Shown here: positions 42,583 to 51,126 of the stretch, piece by piece
How the letters are laid out: the number at the start of each line of letters is the position of its first letter
Position numbering within the stretch: the first letter of the stretch is position 1
Assembly: GCA_965603495.1 (NCBI GenBank)
Contig: CBFDDF010000003.1
Span: 186,001-250,000, forward strand
Source: Thiomicrorhabdus sp965603495
GTDB taxonomy: Bacteria > Pseudomonadota > Gammaproteobacteria > Thiomicrospirales > Thiomicrospiraceae
Direction: 5' to 3'
DNA: 64,000 nucleotides
Program-made: the position numbers and the translations under genes
The notes under the pieces: model-generated
Told to the model about the DNA's origin: nothing
Database searches by the model: none
What the model saw: only the letters and a program-made list of their open reading frames with translations

Positions 42583-43566
42583 TTAACTGCTCTTAAGACC
42601 GAAAGCGATGCCCTGTTCAATATCTTCAAAACCTTGCTGCAGTGCAAACAGACGGTCAACCCCCAAGGCCACCCCACTACAATCAGGTAAGGGATGATTT
42701 TTTAACGTGGTCAGTAACTGTTCATCTAATGGCACTCTTTTAAAGCCCAATTGTTGACGTTCTTTTAAAGCGGCATTAAAACGCGCTTGATACAAGTCGG
42801 CTTCAGTCAATTCATGATAACCATTCGCCAGTTCCATACCGTTTACAAAGACTTCAAAACGCTCAGCAACTAAAGGATTATCTATAGAAATTTGCGCTAA
42901 TGAAGCTTGACTGGCGGGAAAGTGAAATAACATCGTCATTGCGGGCTGTCCGTCTTGAACACCTAATTGAGACTCTATCACTTCGGTCAATACGAGTTGT
43001 TCCCACAAAGCCTTGTCATTAGTCTCCACACCGACAACTTCGGGCACCCCATACTGCTTCAGGCAGGCCTGGCAGTTTTCTGCCGAAGCCGTCAGGATAT
43101 CCTCAATCCCTGCATATTTTGCAAAGGCTTGTTGATAACTGAGACGTTCTATTTTTAAAGGCTGCTTTAAGAGACTGTTAATTAAAGTGGCGACTTCATC
43201 CATTAATTCAAACATCGAAAAACCGAGGCGATACCACTCGAGCATCATAAATTCGACCTGATGCCTTGGACTCAGATCACCGTCACGAAACACTTTACCC
43301 AGATAGAAAATATCGCCACTGCCTTCGCACAACAGTCGTTTCATCGGATACTCAGGTGAGGTCGGCAGATAAAAGGTTTGCGGATCACGTTCGCCAGGAA
43401 CTTGCACTTGCGTACTCAAGGCCGATAGATGCACATCCGGCACACCACCGGCAGACAACATCGGGGTATCGACCTCGATTACCGAACGGGCATAAAAAAA
43501 CGCCCGCAGCTGTTGAAGCAGTTGCGAGCGTTTGATTAGCATGGAACGTTTTGATTTCGAAGTCAT
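42583..43566 (-). CDS. epmA: EF-P (R)-beta-lysine ligase EpmA (GenX/PoxA)
   Basis: Class II lysyl-tRNA synthetase paralogue that attaches (R)-beta-lysine to EF-P. 327 residues, lacking the anticodon-binding domain. Motif 2 region: YLPTSPEYPMKRLLCEG and GDIFYLGKVFRDGDLSPRHQ; motif 3: GVALGVDRLFAL. Follows efp on the same strand, with epmB divergent: the complete beta-lysylation set. Confidence 0.94.
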   Translation of the reverse strand: MTSKSKRSMLIKRSQLLQQLRAFFYARSVIEVDTPMLSAGGVPDVHLSALSTQVQVPGERDPQTFYLPTSPEYPMKRLLCEGSGDIFYLGKVFRDGDLSPRHQVEFMMLEWYRLGFSMFELMDEVATLINSLLKQPLKIERLSYQQAFAKYAGIEDILTASAENCQACLKQYGVPEVVGVETNDKALWEQLVLTEVIESQLGVQDGQPAMTMLFHFPASQASLAQISIDNPLVAERFEVFVNGMELANGYHELTEADLYQARFNAALKERQQLGFKRVPLDEQLLTTLKNHPLPDCSGVALGVDRLFALQQGFEDIEQGIAFGLKSS

Positions 43567-43611
43567 CTATTCAAGTATTTCCGTTCCAAGCTAACTAGGA
43601 GACTAAAGCGA

Positions 43612-44178
43612 TTACTTAGCACGTGAGACGTACTCACCCTTTTCGGTGTTCACAATGACCATTTCGCCAATCTGAACAAATAGAGGAACCTGCACAACTG
43701 CCCCCGTTGAAAGGGTTGCAGGCTTACCACCCGTCCCGGCTGAATCGCCTTTTAGACCAGGATCAGTATCCGTTACTTCTAACGTGATTTGCTTAGGTGG
43801 CGTCACAGAGATAGGCTGACCGTTAAATAAGGTCACCGTACAGATATCTTGTTCAACCAACCATTTCTTGACGTCTGCAACCGCAGACTCCATCGCTTGG
43901 AATTGCTCAAACGTCTCAGCATCCATAAAGTGCCAGAAATCACCGTCGGTATATAAATACTGTAATGTGGTTTCAACCACATCCGCAGCGTCTACTTTTT
44001 CACCCGACTTAAAGGTTTTTTCCACCAACTTACCGGTGATAAGGTTACGGTATTTAACACGGTTAAATGCCTGACCTTTACCTGGAGAAACCTGCGTATT
44101 TTCAACAATGGAACAAGGCTGCCCATCCATCAAAAACTTTAAACCACCCTTAAACTCAGTTGTGCTGTACGTTGCCAT
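43612..44178 (-). CDS. efp: Elongation factor P
   Basis: Rescues ribosomes stalled on polyproline. 188 residues, exactly the family length, starting MATYSTTEFKGGLKFLMDG at the ATG 44176-44178; a longer in-frame extension upstream is not part of EF-P. The residue beta-lysylated by EpmA is K34 in VSPGKGQAF. Three beta-barrel domains are complete. Confidence 0.97.
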   Translation of the reverse strand: MATYSTTEFKGGLKFLMDGQPCSIVENTQVSPGKGQAFNRVKYRNLITGKLVEKTFKSGEKVDAADVVETTLQYLYTDGDFWHFMDAETFEQFQAMESAVADVKKWLVEQDICTVTLFNGQPISVTPPKQITLEVTDTDPGLKGDSAGTGGKPATLSTGAVVQVPLFVQIGEMVIVNTEKGEYVSRAK

Positions 44179-44184
44179 ATCTTT

Positions 44185-44225
44185 ACCCGAATACTTGTCA
44201 TAGAATATAAAATTGTAATTCGGGT
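44185..44225 (-). promoter_or_regulatory. Inverted repeat in efp upstream region
   Basis: ACCCGAAT (44185-44192) and ATTCGGGT (44218-44225), 25 bases apart. On the efp strand the 3' arm ATTCGGGT is next to the start codon and contains the GGGT that could serve as ribosome site. A possible -10 (TATATT) lies within the spacer, so either an operator or, if transcription starts upstream, a leader hairpin is possible. Confidence 0.3.
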
Positions 44226-44306
44226 ATTCTAACGTAAACTTTAAACATTTACAGCGGTGTATTTTGAATCCCGATAAAACTTCCGAGCAATGACAAACAT
44301 TCAACT

Positions 44307-45281
44307 ATGCCTCAAGCCAACAAACCTGCAAGCAAATCCGTAAAGCATTTTTCCGTAAAAGATTTGTGTCAAACACTACAGATCAGTCCGTTAGAGACGG
44401 ATGCTCTCACGCATAGCGAATTTCCGCTCAAAATCCCTGCTGATTTTTTAGCGCAAATTGAAATTGGCAACCCTTTAGATCCGTTATTAAAACAAGTGCT
44501 ACCAGTGTTCGCTGAAACCAATCAAGTGACAGGCTTTAGTCTTGATCCAGTGGGCGATTTAAACAACAACCCCACCCCCAGCTTGATTCACAAATATCAT
44601 GGTCGAGTTCTACTGATTGCCAGTCCAAAATGCGATATACACTGTCGCTACTGTTTTCGCCGCCACTTTCCTTACGAACAGCAGATCAATCAGCGATATT
44701 GGCACAAAGCCTTAGAATTAATTGCTCAGGATGACAGTATTCATGAAGTCATTTTGAGTGGTGGAGACCCGATGAGTTTATCTGAAGTCGCGCTGGTCAA
44801 GTTAATTGAAAAGATTGAAGCCATTCCGCACATTAAAACCCTGAGAATTCATTCGAGAACCCCTGTGGTCGCGCCGAGTAAAGCGCCGATAAAGCTATTA
44901 ATGACTTGGGCTAAACAGAGTCGTTTAAATAAAGTATTAGTGGTGCATTGTAATCATGCCAATGAACTCAGCGATCAGACCGCCCAACTCTTTCAACAAT
45001 ACCGCACTGTTGGCTTTCAACTACTCAATCAAACTGTTTTATTAAAAGACGTGAACAACAATGGCGAAGTTTTAATTGATTTAAGTCATGCGTTATTTAA
45101 TCAAGGCATACTGCCTTACTACCTACACCAACTCGATAAGGTGCAAGGCGCGGGCCATTTTGAGGTATCTGATTTACGCGCGCTTGAATTGCATGAAAGC
45201 ATGCGCCAAAAGTTGCCTGGCTACCTTGTACCTAAACTGGTTAGAGAGATTGAAGGTCAACCTTACAAGACGCCTCTGTAA
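44307..45281 (+). CDS. epmB: EF-P-(alpha)lysine 2,3-aminomutase EpmB
   Basis: Radical SAM enzyme making (R)-beta-lysine for EF-P. 324 residues, shorter than catabolic lysine aminomutases. The cluster motif C109-x3-C113-x2-C116 is seen in KCDIHCRYCFRRHFPYEQQ, followed by EVILSGGDPMSL. Divergent from efp-epmA. Confidence 0.94.
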   Translation: MPQANKPASKSVKHFSVKDLCQTLQISPLETDALTHSEFPLKIPADFLAQIEIGNPLDPLLKQVLPVFAETNQVTGFSLDPVGDLNNNPTPSLIHKYHGRVLLIASPKCDIHCRYCFRRHFPYEQQINQRYWHKALELIAQDDSIHEVILSGGDPMSLSEVALVKLIEKIEAIPHIKTLRIHSRTPVVAPSKAPIKLLMTWAKQSRLNKVLVVHCNHANELSDQTAQLFQQYRTVGFQLLNQTVLLKDVNNNGEVLIDLSHALFNQGILPYYLHQLDKVQGAGHFEVSDLRALELHESMRQKLPGYLVPKLVREIEGQPYKTPL

Positions 45282-45319
45282 AGCATAAAGAGGCTAAAAA
45301 ACACTCCCAAACAGAAGTT

Positions 45320-45331
45320 ACCAGGCCTGGT
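45320..45331. repeat. ACCAGGCCTGGT palindrome, copy 14
   Basis: Exact copy between convergent epmB and the glycosyltransferase gene; extended palindrome GTTACCAGGCCTGGTAAC (45317-45334). Confidence 0.92.
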
Positions 45332-45361
45332 AACCTTGCTACTTAATATGTAAACCAAGCA

Positions 45362-46888
45362 TCAATTAAAATCGTATTTCTCTTTAAAGCCACACGTTGT
45401 AGAAAACACAGGAAACCATTCCGGAGCGGTATAGAAGTTTTCATTTACGGTTTTTAAAATTTGTTCACGATAGAGTCCATAGTTAAAGTTTTTACCCTCC
45501 ACCAAGTAATAACTCACCTCGCCACTAATATTCAGGGTCTCTATCGCTAATTCATCAAAGAAAGGTGCCATCTTTTCAATGTCTTTATGATGGGTCACAA
45601 ACACCTTAAAATTTTGCCCAGCCAGTGCTTTAAAATCTGTTTTCTTATCATCTTCACGGCCGTACTTTGAAATACTCATGAATACATGAATGTCGTCATT
45701 TTGGCAGTGATAAGACAAGGCTGACTGACTACTGTATCCCAAGGTAAAAAAGGTCGACTTTGGCAATAAAGCGCATACTTTTTCTGGCTGGGTATAAACC
45801 GCTACATGATGTTTTTGTGAGGCGGGAATCAATTGATTAACAAAGCCCAGAGCAGTTAACAGAACAATGCCAATAACGACGGAACTGTAGCCATTAAAGA
45901 GATAAAGCACCGCTAATTTTTGTTGAGGCAGTAGTGCATACAACACATATAACAATGTGACCGCCAATAAAGGCCAATGCAAGCCGACCGGATTGGTCAA
46001 GCTGACCAATAATAAAATCAAGAGCAGTGGCAGACTGGCAAAGAGCACTTGTCGCATCACCGGTAATAAAATCAGACCCTGCTGCTGACCTCTGGTTTGC
46101 TGGACCAAATAATAGAGACCTAACGGCGAGAGCAATCCGATAATCATCGCGATATAACTTAAAACATTACCGACTTCAAACGCGCTTTGTGTCGTGCGCG
46201 AAAAGAAATTAAACAGAATATTATTCCAACAGTGCGTGGCGTTAAAGTAGAGATTCTCGGCGACAAATAGCAGGACAATCAACACCATTAGACTGATGAG
46301 TTTCCAGCCATATTGTTTGATATAAACAAGACTATAGACAAACAGCCCCAACAGCATAAAGGCGGCGAAATATTTAGAAAGAAATGCCATGCCTAAAAAC
46401 AGTCCAGCTAATAATGCATTAACAACGGTGGGCTGAGCGAGGGTTTTGGCGTAGTAGAAAAAACCTAATACCGAGAAGAACACCAACACCGTATCATTAG
46501 CAGTCACCACAAACATCAGAGAAATGGGTGACACTAAAAAGGCCATCGCTACATAGAAGGCTGTGATTTGCTCAACTTTAGGATGTAGCCGTAGTGTTCG
46601 GTAAAGCAGAAAGGCAATCGTTATGGCTGCGAAAAAAGCAAACGATCGGTAGACCACTAAATTATCCGCAATTCCACTGAGTAGATAAAGCACCCAACCT
46701 ACCGCTGGCGGATGATCATAATAGCCCAGCGACAACTCTTGTCCCCAGACAATGAAATAGGCTTCATCGCCCGTCAAAGGCACAAACCACAACAAGGCTA
46801 TTTTCAAACCCATAAAAGCCAGTAACAACCAACGTTGCTGTAATGTAAGAGTAGTGAAGAGTGATCTTAACGAATGAGAATGTGACAA
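45362..46888 (-). CDS. GT39/ArnT-like integral membrane glycosyltransferase
   Basis: 508 residues with about 10 membrane segments. The first periplasmic loop carries the acidic catalytic signature P-L-T-G-D-E-A (38-43) and GYYDHPP (55-61), shared by ArnT and other polyprenyl-phosphate-sugar transferases. It would use a lipid-linked sugar on the periplasmic face. Sits at the end of the arabinose-carrier block and so may transfer that sugar (inference). The best start is TTG after AAGG. Confidence 0.8.
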   Translation of the reverse strand: MSHSHSLRSLFTTLTLQQRWLLLAFMGLKIALLWFVPLTGDEAYFIVWGQELSLGYYDHPPAVGWVLYLLSGIADNLVVYRSFAFFAAITIAFLLYRTLRLHPKVEQITAFYVAMAFLVSPISLMFVVTANDTVLVFFSVLGFFYYAKTLAQPTVVNALLAGLFLGMAFLSKYFAAFMLLGLFVYSLVYIKQYGWKLISLMVLIVLLFVAENLYFNATHCWNNILFNFFSRTTQSAFEVGNVLSYIAMIIGLLSPLGLYYLVQQTRGQQQGLILLPVMRQVLFASLPLLLILLLVSLTNPVGLHWPLLAVTLLYVLYALLPQQKLAVLYLFNGYSSVVIGIVLLTALGFVNQLIPASQKHHVAVYTQPEKVCALLPKSTFFTLGYSSQSALSYHCQNDDIHVFMSISKYGREDDKKTDFKALAGQNFKVFVTHHKDIEKMAPFFDELAIETLNISGEVSYYLVEGKNFNYGLYREQILKTVNENFYTAPEWFPVFSTTCGFKEKYDFN

Positions 46889-46946
46889 GAGAGGGCCTTT
46901 TTAGCGGTCAGCATAAAGAGAAATGATAGTGAAAAAACGTCTCGAT

Positions 46947-47369
46947 TTAAAAAGTCAGATGAACAATATAAGCCGTAACGATGCCGACGACAATACCACC
47001 CAAAAGTTCTAATTTACTATGCCCCATTCGCTCACGTAGGTCAGGCATCTCATTGCCTTTATTCAGCATGTTAATCGCTTTTGCCTGTTTACCGACCTGG
47101 TTACGTAAACTGTTCGCATCTAACAACACAATAAAAGCCAACGCAAGCGCAACACCTAATGCAGGATGCTCAAAACCTTCTTTAAAGGCAATTAAAGCCA
47201 CCATACTACTGACAATCGCACTGTGGTTACTTGGCATACCGCCATAACCAATCAAACCAAAAGCCAACTGCTTGGCTTTGAGACTATTGATGACGAATTT
47301 ACTTGAGCCGGCCACCAGCCAAGCAAAAAACGGCATCACAACATAAGAAAAATTCATGCTCAATTCCAT
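46947..47369 (-). CDS. Divergent PAP2/DUF212 family membrane phosphatase candidate
   Basis: 140 residues, four hydrophobic segments. PSNHSAIVSSMVALIAFKEG and LRERMGHSKLELLGGIVVG match the DUF212 (YuiD) group related to acidic PAP2 phosphatases. It starts on the base after the stop of the UbiA-type prenyltransferase, so the two are translationally coupled. By context it could remove the 5-phosphate from polyprenyl-phospho-phosphoribose, as a PAP2 protein is thought to do in Mycobacterium. Confidence 0.75.
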   Translation of the reverse strand: MELSMNFSYVVMPFFAWLVAGSSKFVINSLKAKQLAFGLIGYGGMPSNHSAIVSSMVALIAFKEGFEHPALGVALALAFIVLLDANSLRNQVGKQAKAINMLNKGNEMPDLRERMGHSKLELLGGIVVGIVTAYIVHLTF

Positions 47370-48257
47370 TTAACCCCCCCCTGCAGGCCATAAAGCCCAA
47401 ACACATACACCGACCCAAGCCGCGACGGTCAACAACAACTGTTTATCGGTCATCAGGGCTTCCGTGGGTGATTCGCCTTCACCCAACATTTCACTGAGAT
47501 ACCAATAACGAAACAGACCAAATAGAACAAAAGGAATGGTCACAACCAGTTCAGGACGTGCATTCATAACAAACAAACTGTAAAACAGTAAAGCACCGGT
47601 TGCAGAAATCTCGGCATAACGGTCAATCAAGGTGACCGAATACAAGGCTAAAACTTTGCGACCTTGTTGATTGGTTTGCAACAGTTCCTGGCGGCGTTTA
47701 ATGGCGGCTAAAAACAAAGCCAAACACAAGGTAGTGACAAACATCCAAGAGGAAACCGGCACTGCAATCGCCATCGCCCCCGCATAGACTCGTAAAACAA
47801 AACCGATGGCAATGGTAAAAATATCCAACACTGGCTGATGTTTTAAATAGTAACTATAGGCCACGTTTAACAGCAGGTAACCTACGATCACGCCCATGAC
47901 CGCTGGCTGAAACCAAAAACCGGCCAATAAAATCGCATATAAACCAATCAACAGTCGTTTGGCTTGTAAAGGTTTGACCAGACCCGATGCTAAAGGACGC
48001 TTCAGCGATTTAACCGGATGTTGCTTATCTTGCTCTATGTCTTTAAGGTCATTCACCACATAGGTTGCGGAGGCCGCCAGACTGAATAGAACAAAGGCCA
48101 GCAAGGCCTGACCGACCGCAACCAAATCCAAAAACAGACCCGTAAACAGCAATGGCGCAAACACAAAGCCGTTTTTTATCCATTGATGTGGGCGCATTAA
48201 CTTAATGAGTCCCAGCAATACCGATTTATTAGCAGTACTAGAAGTGTTAGAATTCAT
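47370..48257 (-). CDS. UbiA-type decaprenyl-phosphate phosphoribosyltransferase
   Basis: 295 residues from the ATG 48255-48257, about eight membrane helices. The first Asp-rich motif is N-D-L-K-D-I-E-Q-D-K, followed by KSLKRPLASG. LMRPHQWIKNGFVFAPLL is typical of the Rv3806c-like branch that transfers 5-phosphoribose from PRPP to polyprenyl phosphate, not of quinone prenyltransferases. Divergent from the GtrA-DprE1-DprE2 genes. Confidence 0.82.
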   Translation of the reverse strand: MNSNTSSTANKSVLLGLIKLMRPHQWIKNGFVFAPLLFTGLFLDLVAVGQALLAFVLFSLAASATYVVNDLKDIEQDKQHPVKSLKRPLASGLVKPLQAKRLLIGLYAILLAGFWFQPAVMGVIVGYLLLNVAYSYYLKHQPVLDIFTIAIGFVLRVYAGAMAIAVPVSSWMFVTTLCLALFLAAIKRRQELLQTNQQGRKVLALYSVTLIDRYAEISATGALLFYSLFVMNARPELVVTIPFVLFGLFRYWYLSEMLGEGESPTEALMTDKQLLLTVAAWVGVCVWALWPAGGG

Positions 48258-48389
48258 AAAATTAATTAACCTCAGTGCCTTCAGCACTTTTAAGCAATCT
48301 AACGCCTTTAAATGAGTTCTCTTAGAACAAATTTAAAACAATCCTGGCGAGTCGATTATTTAGATGATTCTTGGATTATGGAGTGATAA

Positions 48390-48779
48390 ATGAAGATTGC
48401 ACTAATGTACACGATTTTCGCGATATTCGCCACCGTCGCTAACATCGCAGGCCAAGACCTTTCGACCAGGGTTTACCAGGGTCCTTTTACCATTACACTG
48501 TCTATTTTCGTGGGCACGGGTGTTGGCTTAGTATTGAAATATTGGCTCGATAAACGCTATATCTTTCAATATCAAACCACGAGTATTCAGCATGGTTCTA
48601 AGACCTTTTATCTATATACCGTGATGGGATTGATTACCACGGTGATTTTCTGGGGATTTGAGTTTGCCTTTGAAGCGATTTATCACACCAAAGAGATGCG
48701 ATATCTCGGTGGCATTATCGGCTTGGCGATTGGTTATTATGTAAAATATCAACTCGATAAAAAGTATGTTTTTAAATAA
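48390..48779 (+). CDS. GtrA-family membrane protein
   Basis: 129 residues, four membrane segments, with the family's repeated L-D-K-R-Y-I-F and L-D-K-K-Y-V-F after helices 2 and 4. GtrA proteins are thought to help move or anchor lipid-linked sugars. In Mycobacterium Rv3789, a GtrA protein, directly precedes dprE1-dprE2 as this one does. Confidence 0.85.
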   Translation: MKIALMYTIFAIFATVANIAGQDLSTRVYQGPFTITLSIFVGTGVGLVLKYWLDKRYIFQYQTTSIQHGSKTFYLYTVMGLITTVIFWGFEFAFEAIYHTKEMRYLGGIIGLAIGYYVKYQLDKKYVFK

Positions 48780-48788
48780 GGACGATTT

Positions 48789-50129
48789 GTGAAGCTAAGC
48801 GGATGGGGTCGTTACCCACAAATAGAGAACACGCCCTTAAGACCTGCGCATACACCAGCCGTGCAATCGATGATTGCTGATCAAGCTAACTCAAACCTTG
48901 GCCATCCAAACCTACCAGGCCTGGTCGCAAGAGGACTTGGCCGCAGTTATGGTGACAGTGCGCTTGCGAACACCCTTATCACCACTCAAAATCTCGACCA
49001 TTTTTTAGCATTTGATGAAGACACAGGCATTTTACATTGCGCCTCCGGTGTGAGCTTCGCTGAAATTCTTAAGGTATTTGTGCCTAAGGGCTGGTTTTTA
49101 CCCGTCACCCCAGGCACACAGTTTGTCACGGTCGGCGGTGCGATTGCCAGCGATGTCCATGGTAAAAACCATCATTTGGACGGCAGTTTTAGCGCACACC
49201 TAATCAGTTTAAGGTTGATGATTGCTTCAGGCGAGATTCTTGAATGCTCAAACAGCCAGCACCGCGAACTGTTTTTAGCTACCTGTGGCGGCATGGGCTT
49301 GACTGGTATCATCCTTGAGGCCAGCTTTCAAATGCTTGCCATTGAAAGCGCTTACATCCAAGAAACCACCTGGAAAACCAATAATCTTGCCGAGACCTTA
49401 GCGCTGTTTGATGAGTTTCAGCAAACGACCTATTCGGTCGCCTGGATTGACTGTCTGTCTACCGGCAAACAACTAGGCCGCTCCTTACTCATGTTAGGCG
49501 AACACGCTAAAAAAGACGGCTTAGCCGATCGTTTACAAGCAGGTAAGGCTAGCAAACTGTCTATCCCCATGGATATGCCAAACGTTTTACTCAACCCATA
49601 TTCCGTCAAAGCCTTTAATAGCTTATATTACAATAAGGTGCGCCAAAAGCGGACACAACGCCAAGTGCATTATGCACCCTTCTTTTATCCGCTGGACAGC
49701 ATTCAAAACTGGAATCGTCTGTATGGTAAAAATGGCTTTACCCAATACCAATTTGTCTTACCCAAAGCAGCTGGCTTAGAAGGCATGACCAAAATCCTCA
49801 GTAAAATCGCCGAATCCAAACGGGGCTCTTTTTTAGCGGTATTGAAAGCGTTTGGTAAAGGCAATGACAACTACCTGAGTTTTCCAATGGAAGGCTATAC
49901 CTTAGCGCTCGACTTTAAAATAGACTCAACGCTGTTTGCCTTTTTAGATGAACTCGACTCTATCGTACTCGATTATGGTGGACGTCTTTATTTGACTAAA
50001 GATGCGCGCATGTCTGAAGCAACCTTCAAACAAAGCTATCCCTTATGGGAACAATTCCAAGAAGTTCGCCATCAATACGGCGCTGAAAAACTTTTTAACT
50101 CTTTGCAATCTCAACGTCTAGGTTTGTAG
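48789..50129 (+). CDS. dprE1: DprE1-like decaprenylphosphoryl-ribose 2'-oxidase
   Basis: FAD-dependent first half of the epimerisation of polyprenyl-phospho-ribose to -arabinose. 446 residues. FAD (PCMH) motifs RGLGRSYGDSA, PVTPGTQFVTVGGAIASDVHG and the C-terminal GRLYLTKDARM (catalytic Lys region). The segment equivalent to the benzothiazinone-reactive cysteine region (GWNICVDF in Mycobacterium) reads GYTLALDF, with Ala at the Cys position. Start is GTG after AAGGA. Confidence 0.88.
   Translation: MKLSGWGRYPQIENTPLRPAHTPAVQSMIADQANSNLGHPNLPGLVARGLGRSYGDSALANTLITTQNLDHFLAFDEDTGILHCASGVSFAEILKVFVPKGWFLPVTPGTQFVTVGGAIASDVHGKNHHLDGSFSAHLISLRLMIASGEILECSNSQHRELFLATCGGMGLTGIILEASFQMLAIESAYIQETTWKTNNLAETLALFDEFQQTTYSVAWIDCLSTGKQLGRSLLMLGEHAKKDGLADRLQAGKASKLSIPMDMPNVLLNPYSVKAFNSLYYNKVRQKRTQRQVHYAPFFYPLDSIQNWNRLYGKNGFTQYQFVLPKAAGLEGMTKILSKIAESKRGSFLAVLKAFGKGNDNYLSFPMEGYTLALDFKIDSTLFAFLDELDSIVLDYGGRLYLTKDARMSEATFKQSYPLWEQFQEVRHQYGAEKLFNSLQSQRLGL
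48914..48925. repeat. ACCAGGCCTGGT palindrome, copy 15 (in dprE1)
   Basis: Exact copy within coding sequence; encodes L-P-G-L-V. Confidence 0.9.
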
Positions 50130-50208
50130 TATTTTCAAGCAAACTCATTCATTCGCAAACTAGATACTCAACCGTTAAAACACGTTAAAAAACTAGGACA
50201 ATAAACTC

Positions 50209-50949
50209 ATGCACAAGAATATTTTAATCATTGGTGCGACCTCCGCCATCGCTCAGGCCACGATTCGTTTATACGCCGAACAAAATGCTAACCTCTATTT
50301 ACTGGGTCGTAACATAAAACAATTAGAAACCATTGCGGCAGATGCCAAAATTAGAGGCGCGAACCAAGCGGTATTTGCGGCACTCGATGTCAATCAATTT
50401 GAGAGTCATGAAGCGGTCTTAAACGAAGTGTTTGAAAAATTCACCACGCTGGATACGGTGTTAATTGCGCACGGTACTTTACCTGACCAATCCGCTTGCG
50501 AACAAAGCGTTGCCGTCACCCTGCAAGAACTCAATACCAATGCATTAAGTACGATTTCTTTACTGACCTTACTAGCCAATCGTTTACAAACACAGCAAAG
50601 TGGCTGTATTGCAGTCATTAGCAGTGTCGCTGGCGACCGTGGCCGTCAATCCAACTATATTTATGGCGCGGCAAAAGGCATGGTTTCTATTTTCTTACAG
50701 GGCTTACGCAACCGTCTGATGCCACATCACGTGCATGTTTTGGACATTAAACCAGGCTTTGTGGATACCCCAATGACGGCTGAATTTAAGAAAGGTGCTT
50801 TGTGGGCGCAACCTGAACAGATTGCCAAAAGCATCATCAATGCTATAGAAAAACGTAAAAACACACTCTATACGCCGGCATTTTGGGCAGGTATTATGTT
50901 TATTATCCGTAATGTTCCGGAAGTTATTTTTAAGCGCTTGAAACTTTAA
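50209..50949 (+). CDS. dprE2: DprE2-like short-chain dehydrogenase
   Basis: Completes the epimerisation by reducing the 2'-keto intermediate with NAD(P)H. 246 residues. Cofactor motif G-A-T-S-A-I-A (variant of TGxxxGIG shared by DprE2), DVN, and the catalytic S...Y-I-Y-G-A-A-K-G. 79 bases after dprE1. An SDR next to a DprE1 homologue is the reason for this call; alone it would be a generic SDR. Confidence 0.85.
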   Translation: MHKNILIIGATSAIAQATIRLYAEQNANLYLLGRNIKQLETIAADAKIRGANQAVFAALDVNQFESHEAVLNEVFEKFTTLDTVLIAHGTLPDQSACEQSVAVTLQELNTNALSTISLLTLLANRLQTQQSGCIAVISSVAGDRGRQSNYIYGAAKGMVSIFLQGLRNRLMPHHVHVLDIKPGFVDTPMTAEFKKGALWAQPEQIAKSIINAIEKRKNTLYTPAFWAGIMFIIRNVPEVIFKRLKL

Positions 50950-51126
50950 GCACCCATTTTAAAATCAAGCGCGTCGACCTACAGTTTAGACATAAAAAGG
51001 GATTCTCCAAAGGTCTCCCTAAAATGCAGTAAAATAGCTCACTCACGTCGAAGACGACAGAGAATTTTATACGTTTTAGATACCTATTTACACCGATTCA
51101 ATAACAGCAGAAAAATTAGAAAAATT

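Noticed and set aside
44179..44304. N-terminal extension of EF-P by 42 residues
   Set aside because: EF-P proteins are about 188 residues and begin at MATYSTTEF; the extension is upstream regulatory DNA.
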